Below are positions 1-5,939 of a stretch of DNA of 13,319 nt, piece by piece (positions within the stretch are counted from its first letter, which is position 1; each line of letters starts with the position of its first letter). The notes beneath the pieces were generated by a model. That model worked only from the letters and a program-made list of their open reading frames with translations, made no database searches and was not told the origin of the DNA. Origin of the DNA: Chloroflexia bacterium (lineage in GTDB: Bacteria > Chloroflexota > Chloroflexia > QHBQ01 > JADMIH01); the NCBI GenBank assembly GCA_025927935.1, contig JAICKM010000104.1:1-13319 (forward strand), given 5' to 3'. A program made the position numbers and the translations under genes.

Positions 1-71
1 CACCCTTGCCTGTTGCCAAAAGGGCGCGGGCTACCTGCGCCGGATGCTCAATGCTAAAAGGAGCCGGATTC

Positions 72-1001
72 ATGAAACGTCTCTACCTGGTCGCGGCGGC
101 GGCGCTGTTCGCGGTGCTGCTGGGTCTGCTGGCCGCCTGCGGGGATACCCCCACGCCGACCCCTGTCCCCACGCCCACGCCCGTGCCGCCCACGCCGACG
201 CCGATGCCGCCCACCAATACGCCGGGAGCAACCGGCGCGACCGGCGGCAGCCCCGCGTCGGCCGGCGATATTGCCCTGATTAACGATGCCATCACCAAGA
301 CGGCGGCGGTCGAGAGCTACCATTTCGCCATCGACCTGACCGTGCCCGGCATGTTGCCCAATACCAGCATCGGCGGCGATTACAAGAGTCCCGACAAAGC
401 CCACGTGTTCATCACCAGCACGACCGGCACGCAGGAATTGATTAACATCGGCTCGACAGGTTATGTCAAGCAGCCGGACGGCACCTGGGTCAGCACCGAC
501 CTGAACGCCGCAGCCGGCAGCAATGCCGGGTCGCTCGGTAGCCTGGGCGGACTGAGTTCGATGGCCGGCGGCCTCGACCCAACCAAGACGACGAACATCT
601 TCGGCACGTTCGCCCGTTTTGCATCGGGAGTCACCTCGGCCAGCGTGATCGGCACCGATCCGGGCAAGGGCACGCACTACCAGGTGCCCATCTACCTGGG
701 CAACCTGATGGGCACGGGCGGTAGCACCACGCCCGGCGAAACGCCGCTCGGCAACGCCGATGTCTGGATTGACCCCGCGGATGGATTGATCCACAGCATG
801 GCGATCAAACTCGACCTAACCGATCTCGTCCAGGCGTTCGCCGGGCTAGGACCGACGCCCGTGCCCGGAGCGCCGACGGCCACGCCCATCCCGCCCATCG
901 TCATCGATATGCAGGCCGAGCTTAGTAATTTCGGCAAAGTAGGCGACATTACCGCGCCCGCGGGCGCCCGTCCGGCCCCCGGCGGGACGGCGACACCATA
1001 A
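72..1001 (+). CDS. LppX/LprAFG-like secreted lipoprotein
   Basis: Predicted lipid-anchored extracytoplasmic protein of 309 residues. A signal peptide (KR at 2-3, hydrophobic core about 4-20) ends in the lipobox L20-A21-A22-C23, so Cys23 should be lipidated. Residues about 26-52 are a Pro/Thr-rich spacer that would hold the domain off the membrane. The body shows the pattern of mycobacterial LppX/LprG-type lipoproteins (PF07161): ESYHFAIDLTVPG near 77-90, a GGDYKSPDKAHV stretch, and DVWIDPADGLIH late in the protein. Members of that family bind lipids in a half-barrel; lipid binding here is inferred from resemblance. A second Pro/Thr patch and a Gly/Pro tail close the protein. The start at 72 is preferred to the in-frame upstream codon at 6 because it begins the signal peptide and has AAGGAG at 57-62, 9 nt upstream. 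It appears monocistronic, with a hairpin directly after the stop. The family call is moderate; lipoprotein status is firm. Confidence 0.85.
   Translation: MKRLYLVAAAALFAVLLGLLAACGDTPTPTPVPTPTPVPPTPTPMPPTNTPGATGATGGSPASAGDIALINDAITKTAAVESYHFAIDLTVPGMLPNTSIGGDYKSPDKAHVFITSTTGTQELINIGSTGYVKQPDGTWVSTDLNAAAGSNAGSLGSLGGLSSMAGGLDPTKTTNIFGTFARFASGVTSASVIGTDPGKGTHYQVPIYLGNLMGTGGSTTPGETPLGNADVWIDPADGLIHSMAIKLDLTDLVQAFAGLGPTPVPGAPTATPIPPIVIDMQAELSNFGKVGDITAPAGARPAPGGTATP
150..215 (+). repeat. Low-complexity Pro/Thr codon tract in the lipoprotein spacer
   Basis: Imperfect repetition of CCCACGCC/CCGACG units coding for alternating Pro-Thr and Pro-Val pairs. This is a coding microrepeat, open to slippage in length, and not a separate element. 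Confidence 0.7.
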
Positions 1002-1009
1002 AAACGGGG

Positions 1010-1059
1010 CAAAGACGGGGCCGCGGGCCGTTGCAAGGGCCGCGCGGCCCCGTTCTTTG
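1010..1059 (+). terminator. Rho-independent-type hairpin after the lipoprotein gene
   Basis: CAAAGACGGGGCCGCG (1010-1025) pairs with CGCGGCCCCGTTCTTTG (1043-1059), with one bulged T, giving a stem of about 16 bp around a GC-rich loop. It starts 9 nt after the stop codon. The U tract is part of the 3' arm (TTCTTTGTTGT) and is interrupted, so the stem is strong but the tail is not ideal. Confidence 0.75.
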
Positions 1060-1072
1060 TTGTAGCATCTGG

Positions 1073-1078
1073 TATAAT
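1073..1078 (+). promoter_or_regulatory. Probable -10 box upstream of the ferritin-like gene
   Basis: A perfect TATAAT just after the terminator. No good -35 box lies 16-18 bp upstream; TTCTTT at 1053-1058 is only 14 bp away. Transcription would begin near 1085 and give a leader of about 115 nt if the ATG at 1199 is used. Confidence 0.5.
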
Positions 1079-1084
1079 GCTTGC

Positions 1085-1198
1085 TGATTGCGCAAGGTCC
1101 ATCCGGCAGCACCCCAGAAGCCGGCGACCCATCCGGGTGGGCAGCGGTGGGTAGGCAACGGTCGGGATATCAGGGAGGAGGTCGTAGTCTTCACCAGT
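1085..1198 (+). other. Structured leader upstream of the ferritin-like gene
   Basis: Probable 5' untranslated stretch with several local stems: CCGGC (1103-1107) with GCCGG (1120-1124), and CCCA (1128-1131) with TGGG (1138-1141). The heptamer CATCCGG occurs at 1100-1106 and again at 1130-1136. I do not recognise a known riboswitch class. The reading frame stays open back to a TTG at 1088, so part of this stretch could be coding if that start is used, but the residues it would encode do not look like part of the domain. Confidence 0.3.
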
Positions 1199-1663
1199 AT
1201 GGATAAAAACTTTGTCATCGGTAAACTGAACGAGGTGCTCGTCCTGGAACAGGGGATTATTGAGGTCGAGCGGACACTCGCGCGCAAATCGCAGATCGCC
1301 GATATTCGCAACATTGCCGATCTGGCGGCGCGGGAAGATGAAACTCATGCGCTCGCCCTCACGCGGATGATCCGCGATCTGGGCGGGCAGGTCCAGCCGC
1401 CGCCTATGGAGGGCCGCGCCTGGATCGAAGCCCTCATCCGCGCCATCAACGTGGAGCGCGACGAACTGGATCGCCTCGGGTTGTATCGTATGCTTAAGTT
1501 CCGGGCAGTGGCGACCGGCGAAGTGATGGACGTGCTGCGCCGCGCGCTGGGCAATCCCCCGCCGATGGAGAGCGCGATCATCATGCTGCACCAGGACCGC
1601 GAGCACGCGTCACGCCTGGCGCAAATCGAGGCGACCTACGCCGCGAACGAGGCGGTCTTATAG
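1199..1663 (+). CDS. Ferritin-like four-helix-bundle protein
   Basis: A 154-residue, almost wholly helical soluble protein that looks like a ferritin-like (rubrerythrin/bacterioferritin-type) bundle. Helix 1 has E17 and E22, helix 2 has E46-D47-E48-T49-H50, helix 3 has E86 and E89, and helix 4 has D133-R134-E135-H136. In classical members the second and fourth helices carry ExxH; here both positions read DxxH, so binding of a di-metal centre is plausible but unproven. Two PPPME turns (67-71 and 121-125 approximately) precede helices 3 and 4. The ATG at 1199 is chosen because the domain begins there; GGAGG at 1177-1181 lies 17 nt away, farther than usual. An in-frame TTG at 1088 would add 37 non-family residues. 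It could store or oxidise iron, or be a metal-free scaffold. The substrate is unknown and the fold call is moderate. Confidence 0.75.
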   Translation: MDKNFVIGKLNEVLVLEQGIIEVERTLARKSQIADIRNIADLAAREDETHALALTRMIRDLGGQVQPPPMEGRAWIEALIRAINVERDELDRLGLYRMLKFRAVATGEVMDVLRRALGNPPPMESAIIMLHQDREHASRLAQIEATYAANEAVL

Positions 1664-1725
1664 GGCGCGCCCGGCCATCCCATCGCACATAAGGGCGCCC
1701 GCGTTGCTGCGGCGCTGCGCGCACC

Positions 1726-1762
1726 CGCCCGCCGGTTGGGACCGGCGGGCGTTCGTTTGCTT
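1726..1762 (+). terminator. Strong rho-independent terminator
   Basis: A perfect 11-bp stem, CGCCCGCCGGT (1726-1736) with ACCGGCGGGCG (1741-1751), closed by a TGGG loop and followed by TTCGTTTGCTT. It separates the ferritin-like gene from the DUF3090-folC unit. Confidence 0.85.
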
Positions 1763-1784
1763 CCCTGCCAAATCATGCTATACT
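1757..1784 (+). promoter_or_regulatory. Extended -10 promoter for the DUF3090-folC-ligase unit
   Basis: -35 TTGCTT (1757-1762), 16-bp spacer, -10 TATACT (1779-1784), with the extended -10 dinucleotide TG at 1776-1777. The -35 box overlaps the T-rich tail of the preceding terminator. A leader of about 95 nt reaches the ATG at 1886. Confidence 0.6.
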
Positions 1785-1885
1785 AATATCTGGGAACCCA
1801 ATCAGCGCGGCACAGCCTTTGCAGTATTTCGCAGGGAGAGAATCCGCCGCGGCCCGGCGCCCGGACGGAATTAGAGGACGGAGCA

Positions 1886-2410
1886 ATGCCACTGCAAGAG
1901 ATTGACCTGGGTCCAGTATTGGGGTTACAAGCCGAATCGGTAGGCGTGCCCGGCCAGCGCACTTTCCGCATCCATGCCCACTCGGCGCAGGGCGCGGCCC
2001 GCCTCTGGCTGGAGAAGGAGCAACTCCAGGCCCTGGCGGTTGCCATCGAGGAATTTCTATCGGAGCTACCGGCGGCGCGGCGGACCCTGCCGGGCAGCAG
2101 CGCATCCCTGCCCTTCCCGCCCCAGGCCACGCTCGAATTTACTATCGGGCGCCTGGCGCTCGGCTATGACCCGGAGAACGACCTGATCAGCCTGATCGTG
2201 CGCGAATTGGCCGAAGATCCCGACCACGAGACCGGCCAATCGTTGCGCTGCCAGGCCAACCGCGAACAGATGCAGGCCCTGAGCCGGCAAGCCCTGGACG
2301 TTGTGGCTGCGGGCCGGCCCCGTTGCCCGCTGTGCAATACCCCCCTGACTGGTCCGACGCACTGGTGCCCGCGCAGCAACGGTCACGCCCCGCTGCCCAC
2401 CGAAGGGTAG
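1886..2410 (+). CDS. DUF3090 (TIGR03847-type) protein with C-terminal zinc ribbon
   Basis: A 174-residue cytoplasmic protein of the DUF3090 family. Recognisable parts are the N-terminal GVPGQRTF segment (20-27), the following LWLEKEQLQALA helix (about 40-51), the central strand-rich region to about 105, and a C-terminal ribbon with C147, C150, C161 and H167 in the family pattern CPLC...CPRSNGH. These four residues probably bind zinc. The family's function is not established. In actinobacteria it travels with other uncharacterised genes, including a phosphoglycerate-mutase-like one. Here it is followed after only 6 nt by folC, which suggests co-transcription and perhaps coupled translation. 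The start at 1886 is backed by AGAGGA at 1873-1878 and the preceding promoter. Family assignment is from remembered motif patterns. Confidence 0.85.
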   Translation: MPLQEIDLGPVLGLQAESVGVPGQRTFRIHAHSAQGAARLWLEKEQLQALAVAIEEFLSELPAARRTLPGSSASLPFPPQATLEFTIGRLALGYDPENDLISLIVRELAEDPDHETGQSLRCQANREQMQALSRQALDVVAAGRPRCPLCNTPLTGPTHWCPRSNGHAPLPTEG

Positions 2411-2416
2411 ATCACG

Positions 2417-3919
2417 GTGGCGGCGAGCAAGAGCCTGGCCTATCGGGATGCCCTGGCCTATCTGTATAGCTTCACCGATGTCGAGCACGTGCCGGGGCTA
2501 GCCCCGGCGGCGGGCTTCGACCTGGCAAAGGTCCACCGCTTTTTTGATTTGCTGGGCCGGCCCGAGACGGCCTACCACAGCATCCTTGTGGCCGGCACCA
2601 AAGGCAAAGGCTCGACCGCGAACTACCTGTCCGGAGCGTTGCGCGCGGCGGGCTACCGGGTGGGCCTCTACACCCAACCCCACCTGACCAGCTTTCGCGA
2701 ACGTATGCAGATCGACGGGGCGTTGCTGCCCGCGGACCGCCTGGGGCCGCTGGTCGAAACAATCCAGCCCGTGGTGGAGCGTATGCACGCCGAGGCGCCG
2801 GAATACGGCCCGCTGACCACCTATGAGATCGCCACGGCGCTGGCGCTGCGCTACTTCGCGGAAGAACAGGTCGAGTACGCGGTGCTGGAAATCGGGTTGG
2901 GCGGGCGGCTGGATGCGGTCAACGCCGTGCGCGCGCCGCTCGTATCGGTCATTACCTCGCTCAGCCTGGACCACACGCGGGTGCTCGGCGACACTATCGA
3001 CAAGATCGCCTTTGAAAAGGCGGGGATCATCAAACCTGCCACCCCAGTGGTCACGGCGCCCCAGCCGCCCGCCGCGCTGAAGGTGATCGTGGATACCGCC
3101 CATGAGCGCAACGCACCGCTCTATCAGGTCGGCGTCGATATTACGTTGCTGGACTTGCAGGGGCCGGACACGAAACCCTGCACCGTAGATCAATATGGCA
3201 AGGCCCTCCAATCCAGCCAGCGCGTTACTCTCCAGCTAGGGCCACGCTTGCGGGAACCGGACGAAACCGCCCTGGTCAATCTGGACCTGCCGCTGCTGGG
3301 CCGGCACCAGGCCGTGAACGCGGCTGTCGCCTATGCGGCCTGCCGGCTGCTGGCGCAGGGCGGGGTGCATCGGCTCACGCCGAGCGCTATTGCCGCCGGC
3401 TTCGGACGAGTCGAATGGCCGGGCCGCCTGGAGGTGGTGCGCGAGCGACCGCTGCTGGTGCTCGACGGCGCGCATAACGGCGATTCCGCGACCCAGCTCG
3501 CCGCAGCCTTCCCCGACAACTTCTGCTACCGCCGGCTGGTGCTGGTCCTGGGTGTCACCGCCGACAAAGACCTGAGCGGCATCTTGCGGCCCTTGTTGCC
3601 CCTGGCGACGTACGTGGTGTTGACGCAATCACACCACCCGCGCGCCGCCCCTGTCGCCACGCTGGCTGCCCAGGCCGCCGCAGTGCGCGACCAAAGCGGC
3701 GGACCGAGTGACTTCCATGAGACGCCGGATGCCGCCGCCGCGCTGGCTCTGGCAACCCGGCTGGCAGGACAGGACGATGCCATCCTTGTTACCGGTTCGC
3801 TGTTCGTCGTCGGAGACGCGCGGGCGGTATTCGGTCTGGGCGCACCGGTGGACGAGGTGAGCGGCGATTTCTTCTACCGCCTGGATAAAGCGGCGGGCGG
3901 CGCGGCGCCGCAGCCTTGA
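2417..3919 (+). CDS. folC: Folylpolyglutamate synthase / dihydrofolate synthase
   Basis: A 500-residue Mur-ligase-family enzyme that adds L-glutamate to dihydropteroate and/or to folates using ATP. The P-loop G60-T-K-G-K-G-S66 is the FolC form, distinct from the GTNGKT form of Mur enzymes. Further signatures are TQPHLTSFRERMQIDG near 95-110, E158-I-G-L-G-G-R, the S-L-D185-H186 metal-binding stretch, F-E-K201-A-G-I-I-K whose lysine matches the carbamylated lysine of the family, and L-D350-G-A-H353-N at the start of the C-terminal domain. It is somewhat longer than the usual 420-450 residues, mainly through loops and the tail after about 480. The start is GTG with GAAGGG at 2402-2407. It follows the DUF3090 gene by 6 nt and precedes the ATP-grasp gene by 28 nt, so the three look like one operon. 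No other folate pathway gene is in the window. Confidence 0.95.
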   Translation: MAASKSLAYRDALAYLYSFTDVEHVPGLAPAAGFDLAKVHRFFDLLGRPETAYHSILVAGTKGKGSTANYLSGALRAAGYRVGLYTQPHLTSFRERMQIDGALLPADRLGPLVETIQPVVERMHAEAPEYGPLTTYEIATALALRYFAEEQVEYAVLEIGLGGRLDAVNAVRAPLVSVITSLSLDHTRVLGDTIDKIAFEKAGIIKPATPVVTAPQPPAALKVIVDTAHERNAPLYQVGVDITLLDLQGPDTKPCTVDQYGKALQSSQRVTLQLGPRLREPDETALVNLDLPLLGRHQAVNAAVAYAACRLLAQGGVHRLTPSAIAAGFGRVEWPGRLEVVRERPLLVLDGAHNGDSATQLAAAFPDNFCYRRLVLVLGVTADKDLSGILRPLLPLATYVVLTQSHHPRAAPVATLAAQAAAVRDQSGGPSDFHETPDAAAALALATRLAGQDDAILVTGSLFVVGDARAVFGLGAPVDEVSGDFFYRLDKAAGGAAPQP

Positions 3920-3947
3920 CAAACCTACCCTTGCCCGGCAGGTGCCT

Positions 3948-5018
3948 ATGAAGCGATTCCTGGCCGGCGAGATGCTGGCCCGCGCCGGGGCGCGGCTCGG
4001 CATCACTGTGGAGTTGGAACCGGAGTTCCGCTATGTGGGGCGCATCGTCTTACCCGACGGGCGCAAGCACTATTTCCGCAACACCAACTTCGACCTCAAC
4101 GGCCAGGGCGCCGTCGAGATCGCCCGCGACAAAGCTTATGCCGCCTTTTTCATGGCCCGCATGGGCTATCCGGTACCAGAGGGCCAGACGTTCTTCGCCC
4201 CGGCCATGCAGCACTGGTCGGGTGCCACGCGCGGACTCGCCGCCGCCTATGCCTACGCGCGCAGCCTGGGTTTCCCGGTCATCGTCAAGCCCAACAGCGC
4301 CAGCCAGGGCCGCGGGGTGGCCCGCGTCCATACCCGCCGCGAATTGGAACGCGCCTTGCGCGCGATCTTCGCCCGCGAGAACGTCGCCCTGGTGCAGCGG
4401 CTGATCCCCGGCGACGACTACCGCATCGTGGTCCTCGATGATCAAGTCATCTGCGCCTACCGGCGCGCGCCCCTATCTGTGACCGGCGACGGAGCCGCGA
4501 CGATCCGCGACCTGCTGTTGCGCAAGCATGACGCCTATAGCGCGTCGGGCCGCGACACGACCATCCCGCTGGACGACTTTCGGATCCCCATGCGCCTGCA
4601 CCACCTGGGTCTCACACTGGCTGCGGTGCCCGCCACCGGCACGAAGGTCGTGCTCATGGACAACGCCAACCTTTCGACCGGCGGGGAGGCCGTGGACGTA
4701 TCCGCGGCGCTGCATCCCACCTACCGGCAGATGGCCGTCGCGTTGACCCGCGACCTGGGGTTGCGCCACACGGGAGTGGATATCTTGACCCCGGCGCCCA
4801 TTGACGAACCGCTGGGGGCATATACGGTGCTGGAAGTGAACACCGCGCCGGGCCTTGATCATTACGCCCAGATCGGCCCGGCGCAGATGGCCGTGGTCGA
4901 GGCGATGTACGCACAGATCTTGCAGGCCATCGCCGCGCTGCCGCTGCCCGCGGCCCGCCCGCCAGGCACAGCTTACCTTGACAAGGCCCAGACGCAAGCG
5001 TATAATGAATACGATTAA
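3948..5018 (+). CDS. ATP-grasp ligase related to the CphA/GshF ligase domain
   Basis: A 356-residue cytoplasmic ATP-grasp enzyme expected to join a carboxylate to an amine through an acyl phosphate. ATP binding is shown by VIVK114PN followed by a glycine-rich QGRGV loop. Metal ligands fit D278 (TGVDIL) and the E296-V-N298 pair of the LEVNTAPG motif. The stretches PLSVTGDGAATIRDLL, DNANLSTGGEAVDV and AALHPTYRQMA closely follow the pattern of cyanophycin synthetase and GshF ATP-grasp domains, so an amino-acid or peptide substrate is likely. Neither the Mur-type half of CphA nor the GshA-like half of GshF is fused to it. I chose ATG 3948 over GTG 3942 because GGCAGG at 3937-3942 is well spaced only for the former. 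Its position after folC raises a folate-tail or other glutamate-ligase role, which is inference. The 3' end contains the rpsU promoter. Confidence 0.85.
   Translation: MKRFLAGEMLARAGARLGITVELEPEFRYVGRIVLPDGRKHYFRNTNFDLNGQGAVEIARDKAYAAFFMARMGYPVPEGQTFFAPAMQHWSGATRGLAAAYAYARSLGFPVIVKPNSASQGRGVARVHTRRELERALRAIFARENVALVQRLIPGDDYRIVVLDDQVICAYRRAPLSVTGDGAATIRDLLLRKHDAYSASGRDTTIPLDDFRIPMRLHHLGLTLAAVPATGTKVVLMDNANLSTGGEAVDVSAALHPTYRQMAVALTRDLGLRHTGVDILTPAPIDEPLGAYTVLEVNTAPGLDHYAQIGPAQMAVVEAMYAQILQAIAALPLPAARPPGTAYLDKAQTQAYNEYD
4978..5006 (+). promoter_or_regulatory. Perfect consensus sigma-70 promoter for rpsU
   Basis: -35 TTGACA (4978-4983), 17-bp spacer, -10 TATAAT (5001-5006). It lies wholly inside the last codons of the ATP-grasp gene, with the likely transcription start near 5013, just before that gene's stop. 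The rpsU leader would be about 97 nt. Confidence 0.85.
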
Positions 5019-5109
5019 CGGTTCGCCTCCCTGCTAGAGCCTTGTGGCACACCCTGCCCTGCTTTGCTCAAGGGTAGATGATGGCGCCGGCGGGAAGGAG
5101 GGGACAGAG

Positions 5110-5292
5110 ATGGCTGAAGTTGTCGTTGGAGATCACGAAAGCTTCGAGAGCGCGTTGCGCCGCTTCACCAAGAAGGTGCAAGCGGATGGTATTTTGCGCG
5201 AAGCGAAGCAGCGCGAGCACTACGAGAAGCCCAGCGCCAAGCGCAAGCGGAAAGCCGCTGCCCGCCTGCGCAAGAGCGCGAAGAGCCGCTAG
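5110..5292 (+). CDS. rpsU: 30S ribosomal protein S21
   Basis: A 60-residue basic protein of the bS21 family, a late-assembling 30S component near the mRNA exit side, involved in initiation. Typical features are the [21 protein letters not shown] core (residues about 12-32), the REHYEKPS segment, and a Lys/Arg-rich C-terminus ([17 protein letters not shown]). The ATG at 5110 has a strong AAGGAGG at 5095-5101, 8 nt away. The frame is open back to a GTG at 5044 but nothing there resembles S21. It is driven by the consensus promoter at 4978-5006 and followed by a large stem-loop before yqeY. High expression is expected from the promoter and ribosome binding site. Confidence 0.95.
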   Translation: MAEVVVGDHESFESALRRFTKKVQADGILREAKQREHYEKPSAKRKRKAAARLRKSAKSR

Positions 5293-5300
5293 GTATTGCT

Positions 5301-5389
5301 AAGGGTTAGAAGTCACGCGTCCCACCTGAAGCACCCCCGCTCGCCGCGGCGAGGCGCTTCCCGCAACGGGCGCCGCTTCTAACCCTTTT
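5301..5389 (+). terminator. Branched stem-loop between rpsU and yqeY (terminator or attenuator)
   Basis: A perfect 12-bp closing stem, AAGGGTTAGAAG (5301-5312) with CTTCTAACCCTT (5376-5387), runs into TTTT at 5386-5389. Inside are GAAGC (5328-5332) with GCTTC (5356-5360), enclosing the 14-bp palindrome CTCGCCGCGGCGAG (5340-5353), and CCCG (5360-5363) with CGGG (5367-5370). The shape is a multi-branched domain, more elaborate than a plain terminator. It begins 9 nt after the rpsU stop and may set how much rpsU transcript continues into yqeY. Confidence 0.65.
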
Positions 5390-5456
5390 ATATCGCGGGC
5401 ACCTAATCCACATCCCGTTATATTTGAGAGAGCACCCAGCAGCGACGGACCGACCC

Positions 5457-5909
5457 ATGACCATTGAAGAGCGCTTGATGAACGATTTGAAGGACGCCAT
5501 GCGCGCCGGGCCGGCGGGCGAACTGCGCAAGTCCACCATTCGTATGGCGCGCGCCGCGATCCATAATACCCAGATTGCCTTGCAGCACCCACTGAGCGAG
5601 GAGGAAGTCATCGCGGTGCTGCAACGTGAAGTCAAGCAGCGGCGTGATTCTGTCGAGGAATACGTCAAGGCCCATCGGGAAGACCGGGCGCAAATTGAGC
5701 GCGACGAAATCGCCGTCCTGCAGCAATACTTGCCGCAGCAAATGAGCGCCGACGAGATCCGGGCCTATGTGGATCAAGCCATCTCCGAGACCGGTGCGCG
5801 GGGTCCCGCGGATATCGGCAAGGTGATGCCGGTGCTGATGCAGCGGCTGAAAGGGAAGGCCGAGGGCCGGCTGATCAATCAGTTGGTGCGCCAACAGCTC
5901 GAAGGCTAG
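5457..5909 (+). CDS. yqeY: YqeY/GatB-tail domain protein
   Basis: A 150-residue helical protein of the GatB_Yqey family, related to the tRNA-contacting tail of the amidotransferase subunit GatB. The opening TIEERLMNDLKDAMRAG, the middle EEEVIAVLQREVKQRRDSVEEY, and the closing GKVMPVLMQRLKGKAEGRLINQLVRQ are all characteristic. Free-standing YqeY proteins are thought to bind tRNA or act near tRNA-dependent amidation; the precise role is not settled. The ATG at 5457 is chosen at the domain start, although the ribosome binding site is weak (ACGGA near 5445). An in-frame TTG at 5424 would add 11 residues. Pairing with rpsU just upstream is a conserved arrangement. No separate promoter is convincing, so expression probably depends on read-through of the stem-loop at 5301-5389. 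Confidence 0.92.
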   Translation: MTIEERLMNDLKDAMRAGPAGELRKSTIRMARAAIHNTQIALQHPLSEEEVIAVLQREVKQRRDSVEEYVKAHREDRAQIERDEIAVLQQYLPQQMSADEIRAYVDQAISETGARGPADIGKVMPVLMQRLKGKAEGRLINQLVRQQLEG

Positions 5910-5925
5910 CGGCCCGGCGGGCCGC
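5909..5925 (+). repeat. Short perfect hairpin between yqeY and the 7TM-HD gene
   Basis: GCGGCCC (5909-5915) pairs with GGGCCGC (5919-5925) around a GGC loop, beginning on the last base of the yqeY stop codon. There is no U tract, so it is more likely an mRNA-processing or stability element than a terminator. Confidence 0.45.
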
Positions 5926-5939
5926 CAACAGGAGGCGCT

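Noticed and set aside
150..215. Repeated CCCACGCC units as a possible CRISPR or tandem-repeat locus
   Set aside because: They are in-frame Pro/Thr codons of a lipoprotein spacer, with no spacer-repeat periodicity.
692..1606. A 304-codon open frame on the minus strand spanning the lipoprotein and ferritin-like genes
   Set aside because: It crosses a terminator and a promoter, is antisense to better-supported genes, and shows no domain.
2417..5018. FolC plus ATP-grasp as a split cyanophycin synthetase
   Set aside because: Cyanophycin synthetase also combines ATP-grasp and Mur-ligase parts, but the Mur-type protein here has GTKGKGS, EIGLGGRLDAVN and the SLDHT...EKAGIIK motifs specific to FolC, so it is a folate enzyme.
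5386..5424. A separate yqeY promoter from TTATAT or TATATT boxes
   Set aside because: No reasonable -35 element lies 16-18 bp upstream of either box.
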